A stretch of DNA of 64,000 nt. It comes from Plumapathes pennacea (taxonomy: Eukaryota; Cnidaria; Anthozoa; Antipatharia; Myriopathidae). Positions 23,041-34,910 of the stretch are shown piece by piece. The stretch lies in assembly GCA_964036295.1 (NCBI GenBank), contig OZ038462.1:21204363-21268362 (forward strand), in the 5' to 3' direction. Made by a program: the position numbers and the translations under genes. Each line of letters opens with the position of its first letter. The stretch's first letter is position 1. The notes under the pieces were generated by a model, which had not been told where the DNA came from, made no database searches, and saw only the letters and a list, made by a program, of their open reading frames with translations.

Positions 23041-23459
23041 CTGTCGACAGCCAAGCGAGTTAATTGTTCGGTTTTTAGATGTTAACAAAAACATCAGATT
23101 TGCGTACAGGGCCACTTGGAAGTGAATCCACGGACTATCAGTGCGATATATTTTTTCATAATGCTTTTAACACAGAAATTAAACCCTAAACAACACTGAC
23201 AGAGATGTGAATTTAATGGATGGCTGTCCGCTGGGCGCTTCAAGCGGGTTCCTAAACGATGTACGTTTGCAAGTCTTTAACGAATCAGTGAAATGTAAGG
23301 TCAAAGCATGTTACAAATATTTCAAGCCATAACTCAATACAAACAGCAAAGCAGAAGTACCAAATTTCTATTACTAATAATTGTCTTATACAATAGTATC
23401 GCCTAATAATATTAATTGCGAAAATTAAATTGCGATAATAGTACGGTCCTTCTTAGGTA

Positions 23460-23632
23460 TTTCCTGCCGACTGCCGACCGATCGTCGGCCGACTTCCGGC
23501 CGACACTGTATCGGCCGATGTATCAGTTGACTTGTCGGTCGGTTTCGCCATTGACAGTCGGCCGACTGTCGACCGACGCGTCGGCCAATGCATCGGCCGA
23601 CATAGTTGACCGATACGTCGGCCGATGGCAGC
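23460..23632 (+). repeat. TCGGCCGA palindromic array
   Basis: Five TCGGCCGA octamers plus GACCGA and TCGGTCGG variants in about 170 bp. It is self-complementary at several scales and far more GC-rich than its surroundings. Confidence 0.8.
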
Positions 23633-23640
23633 TAAAGTAC

Positions 23641-25290
23641 ACATGAACCGATTTCCTTACTTCAACCCCTCTTACACAGAGAGCCCAGCAAAATTCGGAT
23701 CGGGTCTCAGAGATGTGCACAAGAAGCTGATGAAAGAGGAGCTAGTTATAACTTTTATTATAAACCTTATTTCTAAGGTTCTTACTTTAACCTATTCATA
23801 GCACCTGTACGGTATTTAATTTGTAATCTAGACACTTTCTTCAATAAAGGAGGTGAGTTTTACTGGAAGAACAAGACGAAGAGCTTGGCTGTTGAACTAT
23901 ATTATAGCCAAGAGCTGTAGGCCAGAAATTGGAGGAATGATAGACATTTAGGATAGCCAAAAATGAGAAGCAAATAATGTTATACCTTTTCGTGACTCTT
24001 TTTTATGGATCAAGTTCTTGTTAAAGAAGACGTATTTTTGTGCACTAATTCACTGCACGTCTCAGCGTCAATATGTAATACGCATATAACTAGTCCCGCC
24101 TCCGAACTGATATAAATCTTGTCAAACAAATAGAAATCCTGTTTCACAGTTTGACAAAAGGCAGTATGAAAATTTAAATATGCATCAAAGTTAAGATTAT
24201 TCAGATTTGCCAGATAGTTATTATACTTCAGTTTCTTGTCACTCAACGCATAACAAGATGCTACATAAATTTTCGAGGTGTCAATTATCTTTTGTCCTTG
24301 TTTTGTATAAACCTGACCTTTTAAAGCAATTAGGAATTAGCAAATAAAGCAATTAGGGAAGAAACGATCGATCAAACAAAACGTATTTGGAGTTATTTTG
24401 ATAGACTTAGCGCTTAGTTTTTGAGATCTAGATCTTAGTTTTCGAGGTCTTAGTTTTCGAGATTGTCAAGGAAGCAGAGAAATTGCTTAGCAGCCCTCGG
24501 GAAACAGGAAGTTGTACCGTACGACATCGTGATTCTCGCGTACAGGGAGCCCACATTGGATATTCTAACGAAAAATGGTCCGAAAACTCGATGATATAAG
24601 ATAGGCTTGTCAGTCCAGTCCTGCGCGGGAAGGCGCGAAATTAACGACGGGGTGGGGGTGGGGGTTTATGTCATAACCAGAGCTGCTTAGTAACTAGGGA
24701 CCCCCTACCGATGAACCCGGCAAATTTCCGGGATGACTGGCCACTATATGTCAACATGTTAGTAGTTAATTGCAACTGGTGATACTAGAACTCTCACAGA
24801 AAGGCAGCTCGATTATATGTGAGTCAACTGGTGATACTAGAACTCTCACAGAAAGGCAGCTCGATTTATAGCGAATTTGATTAGATGCGAATTTCCCGAT
24901 GTTCCGCGCGCGATAGTGGACCAGCTTCACGTTTATTAAATATAGCTGCCGGGAGTGATGCGAGTTTTGTACGGCTCGCATCCCTGGAGCACTCAGGCAT
25001 AGCCAGGACTCCGTGTCAACAAGCGCTGACAGAACTTAAACCGTTTAAGTTCTGCGGCGCACAACAAATCCACAGAAACAAACAAATATTCAACTCGTAT
25101 CCCCTGGAGCACTCAGGTTTGATAGCGGGAACAAGCACCCTAACCCCATTTTTTATCTTATTTCTTTCATGTACTATAATTGGTCAGTAATTATGCAAAG
25201 TTTCAAAACAGTCACCGCACTTCATTTTCAATGGAATCGCCTTAAGGCGTTATTCCAGTTATGCTGCTATTTTTATGTCATGCGTGAGAA
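23641..25290. other. Intergenic with a short tandem duplication
   Basis: A unit of about 47 bp (CAACTGGTGATACTAGAACT...GCAGCTCGATT) is tandemly repeated at 24773-24866. No gene is recognised. Confidence 0.45.
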
Positions 25291-25356
25291 CCTTTAAGCC
25301 CTGTCAAACAGTCACAACATTTGTCTCAACATTCTCTCAACATTGTTAAGAGCCGG

Positions 25357-26892
25357 TGTACCAGTAAATGTGTTCCCCCCTAAAAGTGTTCTCCCCGGAA
25401 CACATTTCCTAGTAAATATGTTCCCCCCGGGGAACACTTTTCCTGGGATATGTGTTCCCCCCATCGGAAATATGTTCCCCCCAAGTTAACATTAACTGTA
25501 TACGATAACAACTGTCTGAGCAACTGCAACAGGGATTCTGGCACAGTCAAGCTTATTGCGTTTTGCGTTTTCAACTCTGGTCTACACAAAAACGAAAGAA
25601 TTCGGTGATAAAAATGCATCGATTCGAAAACACAGCCAAAAGTGGATCGTTTTCAAAACGGCCCGGTTTCTCTTTCCGTGTAAACGCATCCGTGTAAACC
25701 GCGCCTCAAACAAAGAACGATAACAGATGAAAACATTAAGCAAAGCAAGACTTCAACATCTGAAGCATGCAAATTAACAATGTGGACTAATTGCCCGCTG
25801 AAAAAACCCGCCGCGTGTCGTGAATAAAATCGTTTCTTTTGTGTTGTGAGGTAATGACGCGAATGATTGACACATTGTTATTATGTTTACTCCACCGTAA
25901 AGTGACAAAATGCGTTGACCAATATTGTAAGACTGGAATAAAAAAACCTCCCAGGGTTTCTGTGGAGTGAAGAGGAGTAAACTGCAAGGAGAAGCAAAGA
26001 TGGATTCAAAGGAGTATAGTGTTATCTATAATTATGTTGCAAGAGGAGAGTATCCAGATAGGTTCTCTAAAGAAGAAAAGAGATCTCTGAGAGTGAAGGT
26101 CGACGCTAGAGGAACGCGGAAACGGACTATTGAAAGATATAAACTTTGATCAAGTGAAGATGAGGGTGCACCTACTTGAGTGCCTAGAGAACGAAGCAAT
26201 CACGGCCTTTCCCCGTTCACGTAAAGCACCGAAACCGCGACAAAGAAGTCACAAACTGCAGGTGATTCAAACCTTTTGTACCTGCCATCTACCCGAGGCG
26301 TATGATGACATGATCAGATGTGATTTGTGCGACAAGTGGTATCACGTTAAATGCGTGAAATTATCTTCAACTCCCGCCGATGACGAAGAATGGCTCTGCC
26401 GATCATGCCTGCCGCCCAAGAAAGTCAGCCGGAGATAAACAGTTGATAACCCGTAGACTGTATATAAACATTTGTTTCAAGCCTGGGAGCTTTTAGCCCC
26501 GAGTACATGCGCCGACGCCGAGACTCGTGCAACACAACTGACTGAACATCATGTTACAGTTTAATGGAATACTAGACTTCCAATTGCAGTTATAAATAAA
26601 ACTAGTGTGCGTAAATCGGTGGAGCAATTTATTTGGTATCTACACAAACAGGCATCTTGAGCAGATAAGCCCACAATACAAAAGAAGCAGTGCCACAATT
26701 GATCGAGAGTTGTCGTAATTTTGGACGTCAGAATACCTGACAAGGTCAGGGCACAATTATGCCTTCGGCATGGTCAACGTTTACTGGGGGGAACACATTT
26801 CCGGATGGGGGAACACATATCCTAGGAAATGTGTTCCGGGGGAACACATTTACTGGAAAATGTGTTCCGGGGGGAACACATTTCCTGTCACA
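25357..26892 (+). mobile_element. Ginger-like DNA transposon, internally deleted, carrying a PHD finger
   Basis: Inverted termini TGTACCAGTAAATGTGTTCC and, on the other end, TGTGACAGGAAATGTGTTCC, flanked by an exact 4-bp duplication CCGG (25353-25356 and 26893-26896). Subterminal AATATGTTCCCCCC motifs repeat about five times on the left and four on the right. A TGT start, a 4-bp duplication and a KRBA2/GIN-like N-terminus plus PHD are features I associate with Ginger1 transposons (integrase-type DDE elements). The integrase core is missing at this locus, so it is a non-autonomous deletion derivative. Confidence 0.65.
26000..26438 (+). pseudogene. Transposon-encoded N-terminus and PHD finger, frame-broken
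   Basis: From ATG 26000 the frame reads MDSKEYSVIYNYVARGEYPD then FSKEEKRSLRVKV, resembling the N-terminus of KRBA2/GIN-type integrase proteins, and stops at 26149. An overlapping frame (about 26108-26438, TAA) encodes a complete PHD finger with C-x-C, CDLC, H-x2-C and CRSC ligands and the conserved W before the last pair (EEWLCRSC). A basic tail PKKVSRR ends it. PHD fingers read histone H3 tails. The frame break and missing integrase core suggest a deletion with a frameshift; a small spliced gene cannot be excluded. Confidence 0.5.
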
Positions 26893-27187
26893 CCGGTGTT
26901 GAGGCCGTTTCACACCCCCTCTCAACATTGTTGAGACATGTAAGAAGAGTTTGGGTTTTGTTTAAGCTTTGCCTCAACATCGTCTCAACATTTCTTTTGT
27001 TCTAGAAATTTTGAGGCCGTTTGACACGGCACGTTCTCAACATGTCTCAACAATGTTGAGAGAACGTTGAAACAACTGTTGTGACCGTTTGACAAGGGCC
27101 TAAAGGAAACAGACAAACAGTTTCCTAGTGCATCAACGTAATAGTCATTAAGTCAGTATAATATGTTGCCTCTGATTGAACCAAGTA

Positions 27188-27421
27188 AAGCTGGTGTTAC
27201 ACTGGTCGATTCGCAACGACGATTTGCAACGCCGATTTGCTCCAAATCCCCGCAACGGCGTTGCAAGTTTTTGAATCGCTTTCAAAAACTTGCAACGCGT
27301 TGCAGCACTGCAAACATAGCGAAAAATCGTTCGCAATGGGGTGTTACACCTCAACGATTTTTAGCGCAACATCGCATCGTTGCAAATCGTCGTTGCAAAT
27401 CGACCAGTGTAACACCACCTT
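27188..27421. mobile_element. Palindromic MITE, GGTGTTACACTGGTCGAT ends
   Basis: AAGCTGGTGTTACACTGGTC at the left, its complement (one mismatch) at the right, and internal GCAACG/CGTTGC palindromes make it a near-complete foldback. Confidence 0.8.
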
Positions 27422-29160
27422 AAAAGTGTAAAGCACGCAAACCCAAACAACAACGCAAAACAAGACTGAAGACATTGATATGCTGATTGCTTGAAGTTTC
27501 GGTAAGTAACTTAAGAGTCAGGTCCAACAAACTTACGATGGTACATTGCGAACCGCTCGTTCGTAAAATATTGTTTTTACCACTCGAAAATAAAATTCAT
27601 ATCTTTGCGCCGCCGTGTAATATCCTCTATATCTGTAACCAACAAATGTCCACATAGTAAAGTTCGAAATGATTCTGATACTGCTTGATCACTTCCGTAT
27701 TTCCCTGCGAATTAAAGGGGCTCTGTCATGAACTGGGAAGCGCGGTACTCTCAGCCTGCCGCCCGTGAAAACTTGAAAACGTAAGGCTAACGTTTTTTAA
27801 GTTTGATTAATGGCGGATGAAGCAAAGCACAGCAAAGTACAAATTACGTCTTAAAAATGAGATACATTATCAGGAAGGAAAAGCAAAGTTCATTCGGTGA
27901 AAATCGAGCAAACGCCAAGACAAATTTCACCGTTTCTAATTAACAAATTGACGTCAGTTTGTTTTTTACAATAACAAAACTCAAGCGACGACGCGGGGAA
28001 AACACGCAAGAAAACTGGATTTTGTTCGATTTGACCGAAATGTTGTCAACAACTTTTCCCGCTTTTTAATTGGTCGAGGTTGAAATTCAAGACATTTCAT
28101 TGGCCAAAAAGTGACAGTTTGACGTGAGCATTTCGCTCGTGCAAAATAAAATTTTCCCAAAAAGTTGGAAAAAAATGAAACTAGACGCTCTTCTGCTGCG
28201 GTTTTCCGACAATTTCAAGACAAAGCTTAAGGAAATTCGCCTCTGAACACTTCTGGTTTTCTACTTCAAATGCCGAATGTCGCTTTTGCAAGAACTGAGG
28301 TAAAATTGAAGCTGAATTCACCTTCTTCGTCCAAATGACTGTCGCCTTGTGTCTGTCCTCTTATTGATAATGAAAATTAGCCAATCACAAAGCGAGAAAC
28401 TGACGTGTTATTGTAAAAATATAATTGCCGAAATGTTTTGCTGTTGCATGAAGACTTCTGTCTGTTTTGAAATCATTGAAGGCGGTAAGTTATGCTAGCC
28501 ATATCCTTGGATTGAAACATATTAAAGGAGTCCATAGTAACTCTGTAACAACATATTTTATTGCAGTATTATTCCTTGCGAGACAAGGTGCCGCTGATTA
28601 GCATATATTCTGTCTGATCTTGTGTAGCAGTTTATTTGTGAATTTATCTGGTTGACTAGCAACCTGTTCGTCGGTCCATCTATTTTTCTATTTCAAGGAC
28701 AATTATTTGTGAATATTACCGAAGCCAAAAGTAGCCTATTGTCTTTATTATCGTTCAAATATTTCCTCTCGCAGTGGAAATAACGGCGCAGAAACTGTGA
28801 AGCTTTTTAGTGCTTTCTGGAGCTGCTTTTTCGACCAATAAATTGATGTCCTCCTCAGTAGTCGTCTTGTAATAATTTTTGTGATTAAATGTATAAAACT
28901 GTGTTCGGATATTGTCAATAAACAGCGTTAGTTCGCCACGTGTCACGATTCTACCAATCACGCGCGGGAGGAAATTTTTGATGGGTCATAAAGAAGCTTT
29001 ATTTGGTCCTTCGCACGCTGCTAGTCCTCGTGCTTTAAGAACATCAACACACCGAAAAGAGGCCCCTAATGGGCTAAGCATTAACTATCGTAACAGCAAC
29101 TGAACCTGATCGTGTTCAGCAACCAAGGTATGTTGTTTGCAGTTTTATATGCATACATTT
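27422..29160. other. Intergenic, no feature recognised
   Basis: Short open frames without motifs. No tandem array or inverted repeat stands out. Confidence 0.4.
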
Positions 29161-29441
29161 AGGCTACGTTTACACTATACCGGATAGCTTTCCGAAGCGT
29201 TGCAAAAACGTATCGGATAGGCCTTCCGTTAGATACGCACGGACCCATATAGGACAGGAAAACGCTCCGATTGCATTGATTGATTGTAACAAAGCCGCTC
29301 CGGGCTGGCCTTGTGCTTACACTGTACTGGATAGGTTTTTCAGCCAAAGTCGCTCCGGACCGATCTTTTCATGTTTACACTGTACCAGATAGGTTTTCGC
29401 AACGGCTCAAAATCCTATTCGGTATAGTGTAAACGTAGCCT
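29161..29441. mobile_element. Palindromic MITE, AGGCTACGTTTACACTATAC ends
   Basis: Left AGGCTACGTTTACACTATAC and right GGTATAGTGTAAACGTAGCC are inverted copies. CGCTCCGG and GATAGG motifs recur inside. Confidence 0.8.
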
Positions 29442-30462
29442 TACATGTAGTGCATCCAATAACAATACACGTGTCTGTTTTTCTACAAAAACGAAAACTT
29501 TTCTTTGCGGAATTGGCATCCGATGAATTAATATACGGTCGCTGAAACGAAAACTTTACGCTCTCCAGAATGGAAACTTTTGAATACGATGTTAATATCC
29601 GTATATGTGTGGACGGGTGAAGAACGCATTCAAAGCGCCGCCAGATTCGTGTTCGCGTGGACGGATAGTTAGCGTTCATATATACAGGACATCGCACACG
29701 GACATTACATAACAAAGTAAATAATGAACGTGTACCCGAAAGCTAAAGTGAAATATTTTAGTTTCAAACAATCATGTTATTCATAAAGAAATAGTGATTT
29801 CAGCATGCCCAGATTTGCTGTAAATTATGGTAAGCACTCTCTACGCTACCAAATGGACTAGTTACTGTATAATTATGGTCATTGCAAGGCTGAAAGACAA
29901 CATCGGTAACTTAACCAGCCTTAACACGTTCAAGAGCGCAATACGAAAAGTCGATATCAATATTGTTTGCTGGGCAAGAATTGCAACTGCTGCAACCATT
30001 TACAGATGTCTATAGCCCACCCTAGCTTTCAGCTTGAGTAACCATATCAGGGTAACTCGGGTTGTCCCACCCACATGTAAACAGACTGATTTAAAAAAGG
30101 GGAAATCTTAAAGCACTACAATAGGTTAACCCTAAGTGCCATGGTAACTGTAGTGCTATAGTAGGTTAGCCCTTCCACTTGTTTATGGGTAAACGAGATG
30201 GTCATTTATTCAAGTACTGTAAATATGGTACATGTATGCATTTAGATTATGGGCAATTATCATCAATCAATCTTTATAGTAATTTACAAATGTTAATCAT
30301 AATGAAAGGGATCGAATCATTCATTCATTCATGTGCAGATTCCACACTGCATGGCACATGAGCACAAGACGTTTTGGGGGGAGGGGCTGGGTGGTGACAG
30401 ATGAAATATTGATCATACACTTCCTTTTGCAACAGTGTAATAACTGCCATGTTTTCCAATAG
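29442..30462. other. Intergenic upstream of the FKRP-like gene
   Basis: 29460-29700 has CGTGTTCGCGTGGACGGATA-type sequence seen in other short foldback elements. No promoter motif can be assigned. Confidence 0.35.
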
Positions 30463-30515
30463 GTTGTCGTGGAGTAGAAGATTATAGGATTAAACAGTTG
30501 AAGGCTGACACAAAC

Positions 30516-33500
30516 ATGGCAAGATGGTCTGTCCAGACAATGTTTTATGGTTTGCTGTTGGTGGGTTCTGTTGTACTGGCCATTACATTTACCATAAAAA
30601 GGGGTTTATTTACAGCAAAACCACTTCAGAAATCACTGGCTACTGTTGATGGTGAAGAAAATTATCAAGTCTTTAGCAATGCAAGCAATGGGTGTATGTC
30701 AGGACCTGCCCAAAAGGATTTGGCTAAGAACCTTAAACACCTTGCTTTAGATCTAATGGACTTCCAACGGAGTCTCACATCATTTGCACAGCCTTTCAAC
30801 AGAGTAAACAAACAACTGGAAATGGTCAATCAAATCTTAGAAATTTTACAAGACGACCAGCTGCCAAATAGCAATTCATTTCCCCAAGGAATTCCACCAG
30901 CCAAATCTACTGCACAAAAACAAGAAGTCTGTCCAGAAAGGTTCAAAGGAAAAGACCTAACCTATGGAAGCCCATACTGGCGTAAAGGCTTTGAACGAGT
31001 GGATTGTAAAGAATTTGTTTCCATAGAAAATCTGATAACTTTGCTAATGTATATTCCCGAAGAATTGGCAAAGCCATCCATGAACTATTTAGAAATCATG
31101 CAAGGGGTGGAAAAGCATTATCCCAAAATGAAAGTAATTCTAGCAACAGCAAAAGCAATCAAAGACCCAACGAAATCTTCCATAGCACAGTTGAACATCG
31201 TCTTCAAAAACGAGGTGGTCGAAAGTTTCCATCAAGCAAAGATGTGGGACAAGCTTGTTAAACAAGTAGAGACTCCATATGTTCTGCTAGCCCCTCATAT
31301 CACCCACTTTGATGATGACATTGACTTGTATCGATTGGTCCGTATGATAAGCTACAATGCTGGTCGGGTATCTGTCACTGGAGGGAGCTACCGTGATGTT
31401 AAAGGCCACTGGAACCTTGGCTGTCAGCAAGTTACATTCAGAAACTGGACCGCATCTTACAAAGGAGGCTACTACCATTCTTTCAATGAGTGTGTAGTGT
31501 GTGATTTCCTTCCTGGACCTTTTGCAGCAAGGACATCAGTCCTGAAAGATCTGGGAGTTGATGAAAGGTACAGTATGGATCTTCTGTAATGCATGTTTTG
31601 ACTGAATTGTACAGTCATAGGGTTGGTGATCAATGGTACAATCTGAGACTTGCCAAGACCCTTGTTTGAAAATCCGAGACCAAGTCTTAACGACTTTAAA
31701 AAACCCAGAGAGAAATGACAGAAAAGAAACACACAAAAACAGACTTCGTGACTCATCACAAGGGCTTCCGAGATTTCGAGGTTGGAATAAAAGTTTCTGA
31801 AACCCACAATTTTCTAGGCATCATTTGCAACCCCTAGTCATGTTCCTTTAATTAGTTACTACTTACTTGTGCTGTATGAGTATTATAGTATTATATGTAC
31901 ATACACTTTTTTCTTGGTTGTCCTAGGGGCAAGCATTGCCCCTTTGGATTTTGACTGCCTTCTTCCATCCCTGGGGGGAGGGGGTACTCCTATATATAGC
32001 CTTATTGGTATGTGCCACCCCAAAGAGTATCATTTTCAAGTGTTTTTAGTCTGAAAGGGGGTATACAATAGATTTTGCCTTTTTGGCCTGAAATAGGGTA
32101 TTGATTTTGTCTTTGTGGTCTGGGATAGAGTATGATTTTAACATAAATGTGTCATCACAGACATTGCACAACAAATGGAAGAAAACACTGGGCAGCAAAC
32201 ATTGCAAAAGAAAAAAAAATCTCTGAAATACAGTAGGGTATACATTTTGGAGTCAGGTCTGAAATAGGGTATTGAAAATCAGATGTTTTGCTTTGAAATA
32301 GGATAAGGGTTTTCAGGACTGGGCAGCACACTCCCACCCAAAATTATGATGAGTACCCGACAGTATTTTGGCTGTTGTGAAAATGTAATTTCATACATGT
32401 ACAAACCATATGACTGTGCACAGTATCAGAAGGCAAGAGGGAGGTGATAGCAGACATAACTGACTGAGGATAAAATTAGGACCAATTTTGTTGCTTCCTC
32501 TTTGCTTAGTTTATGGTAATTAACACATGCATGTATTATTATTTCCACTCTTGTTTCACAGAATGTCCTACGGTTATTTCCATGACATGTTCTGGCGTCT
32601 TCATAAGAGAGCTTCAGACAACATTGTTCTTGTCTGTTCAGACGTCATGTTTAAGATCAACACGCGTGAAATCAAAGATGAAGAGTATGTGAATTTTGCT
32701 AATAAACATGCAATAAAGAAAATTGTGGATCCTGATGGTAGAGTCCACTGGTATGGATGCAGGCGCGGGTTCTCATACACGAAATCCAGCTTGTGCTCAA
32801 TAAAAGATGGCATTGGTGTACCGCCATGTGACCTCGCCAACCTAGCCGACGTCATCAAAACTACCATGAAGATATGCGAAACAGAAAAGATAGTTTGTGA
32901 GTTTGGTGCCGGCACACTGTTAGGTAAGCTCTAGACTTTTTCAATGTTCATCTACTGTTTCACCAAGAAAGTGCTGTACAACAGAGTAATGCAAAGGTAG
33001 AGGAGAAGTGTGATTGGTTGTGATTGGTTTATGCACCAGTCAATTGTCCCCCACCTCGGGGAATGGTGGGAACATGGATTTTCTTTGTTGCAATAATCGA
33101 CTATTCCCCCACTCCATGGGACATAATGTGCTGACAAATCCCCCACATTGTGGGGCCAAAAATATGGCAGAATTTTACAGAAGAGGCTTTGCACAGAAAA
33201 CTTCTCTCACAAACAAACTGCGTGGTCGAACTGGACGAGGCTGCATTGCATCATATTTTTAGTCAAATCTCCCACCTTGAGCCCCACCTCCGCAGGTCGG
33301 GAATCATGAAGAGAAAATCCCCCACCCCTTCGGGCTTAAACAACCTTTCAAATACAAAAAAATGTCCCACATTGCATTAGGGGGGGGGGGGGGGGGGGGA
33401 GGGGGGGTTACAGTTGACTAGTGCATTATTATTGGTAACCAATGTTTTGTGTGGTACCTGCAGATTGACATTGGTTCATGAGAAAGCAGAAGACATTAGG

Positions 33501-34094
33501 TGTGGATGCAGGAATATTAGCAGGGCTACCGACAGACATAAGAATGAGCACAAGTTGTTACCAGAGCCCCGTAACACATTTTTGATTGTCTCCTCAGGTG
33601 CTGTCAAGTTTGGTTCAGTACTCCCTTGGGAAAAAGACGCCGACATCATCTTTCTGTCGTCCAATTTCACTGCCATCGAAAATGTCAAGAGTAAATTTCA
33701 ACAGGCAGGCTTCTCCATCAGCGGCAACAAAAGAACATATGGTTGCTGTGATGAAACCGGGCGAATACGAGGCGGTTGGTTTGATGTGGTAACCACTCGC
33801 TGGAGGCTTGAGCTGTATGGTCGACCCTGGCTTGAATCACATGACATGTTGAACGATCATCAGCTTCCAACCAGGGTGCCACTAGATGGGGAGTGGTTTA
33901 TTGGTCCGCGCAACCCGGGGCTGTTCGCTCGTAATCACTACGGCTATGAGATATTTCGGCACGTTGAACACCATGGTGGTTGGAGTTTCTACCATGGAGG
34001 AAAGTTTAAGACATGTCCAAGCCCTGGACACTCTGCCTGTCTGGATCAATACCCAGCAGACGGAAACATGCAATTTAGTGACTATCTTCCATAA
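30516..34094 (+). CDS. FKRP-like LicD-superfamily type II membrane protein with glycosyltransferase-like stem
   Basis: Three exons, 30516-31567, 32562-32923 and 33598-34094 (TAA), phases 2 and 1, 636 residues from ATG 30516. The frame is open back to an acceptor AG at 30461-30462, so a further 5' coding exon is possible. Parts: one membrane segment (about residues 7-27); a Leu-rich coiled stretch (65-115); a glycosyltransferase-like domain (about 145-400) with FDDDIDL at 265-271 and CDFLPGPFAARTSVL; a zinc-loop region with C417, C429 and C440 followed by D441; then the LicD domain with GAGTLLGAVKFGSVLPWEKD and acidic residues E483, D485, D487. The order matches human FKRP, a Golgi ribitol-phosphate transferase acting on dystroglycan glycans. 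Substrate here is unknown, and orthology to FKRP rather than a cnidarian LicD paralogue is unproven. Confidence 0.85.
31965..32350 (+). repeat. Dispersed repeat with CTGAAATAGGGTATTG units (copy 2)
   Basis: Several CTGAAATAGGGTAT units and TGGGATAGAGTATGA variants, starting GGGTACTCCTATATATAGCC. It is the reverse orientation of the 1930-2200 family and lies in intron 1 of the FKRP-like gene. Confidence 0.65.
33380..33399 (+). repeat. Poly-G tract
   Basis: 20 consecutive G, then A and seven G, in intron 2 of the FKRP-like gene. Confidence 0.9.
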
Positions 34095-34296
34095 ACGCAT
34101 GTCCCTTTTGGTATGGGGGATCGGGTGGTCGGGAGAGTTGGTATATGTTATAGTCTTTTTAATAATTTATAATTATAAAATTTATAAATTTATACATTTA
34201 ATGTTCTTACTTTGGGCTGTGGTACCACGGAAAAACGTTTATGACTCCGTTCTTGACCCCGTTCTTGACGAAAGTTGGTCAGCATTCGTCGCCATA

Positions 34297-34385
34297 GACC
34301 GTTTGCAAATATGGCGGCGATTTCATGGGAGCGAGCCTTTTCGGTGGTAACCGTTGCTATGGGCAAATACTCTCTTGTTTACTCA
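34297..34385 (+). repeat. Segment inverted at 42283-42367
   Basis: GACCGTTTGCAAATATGGC, CATGGGAGCGAG, GGTGGTAACCGTTGC and CTCTTGTTTAC recur as their complements, in reverse order, near 42285-42367. Confidence 0.65.
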
Positions 34386-34719
34386 CAGGCTCCCCAATCT
34401 TACTGTATGAGTTGAAAAAAAAAGTTTTCAAATTAAAGAAATACTTCACCTATGTTGTTCCTTGTGTGCTTTTATTCCTTGTGTATCATTTCTGGGCAGT
34501 TTCAAGCCGTTTTGAGCGATTTTCATATGGTGATGATTCAGTCTGTATATATAATGACAAGGCAGTACACAAGCGAAACGACCGTTGAACTTACGAAGTC
34601 AAAAAATCACCCTAATTCTGTTTCAGTCACCTCTATTCTTATCGATAGCAATCGCCGAAGGTTGGAATGCATATCCTCTTCACTCGCACATCGAAAGCTC
34701 ACTCTCTTGCCTTCAAAAA

Positions 34720-34910
34720 GCATGCATTTCTGCCGCCGAAGACCAGCGTTTCACTATCTGTTGATCCGTTCATGTAGCAATGAGGACATCTTGAGCTCAG
34801 TGACCAGGCCTGATTACAATAGCTCTAATCCGACTGGACGTTGGATGCTCATGGCGACGTCACTGATAAACAGATAGTGAAACGTTGGTCCTAGGCGGCA
34901 GAAATGCATT
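34720..34910. mobile_element. Short inverted-repeat element
   Basis: About 46-bp arms (GCATGCATTTCTGCCGCCGA.. at 34720 and ..GGCGGCAGAAATGCAT ending 34910), roughly 85-90 percent complementary. Confidence 0.6.

Larger units (their letters stand above)
25291..27106. mobile_element. MITE of CCTTTARGCCC family, split by a nested transposon
   Basis: Left end CCTTTAAGCCCTGTCAAACA (25291-) and right end TTTGACAAGGGCCTAAAGG (-27106) are inverted repeats that continue into GTCACAACA. The interior (25320-25352 and 26897-27080) is made of CTCAACATTGTTGAGA palindromes. A 1.5-kb element has inserted into it at 25353. Confidence 0.65.

Noticed and set aside
30498-30515. Earlier TTG start for the FKRP-like protein
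   Set aside because: Not a normal eukaryotic start; ATG 30516 precedes the membrane segment, though an upstream coding exon remains possible.
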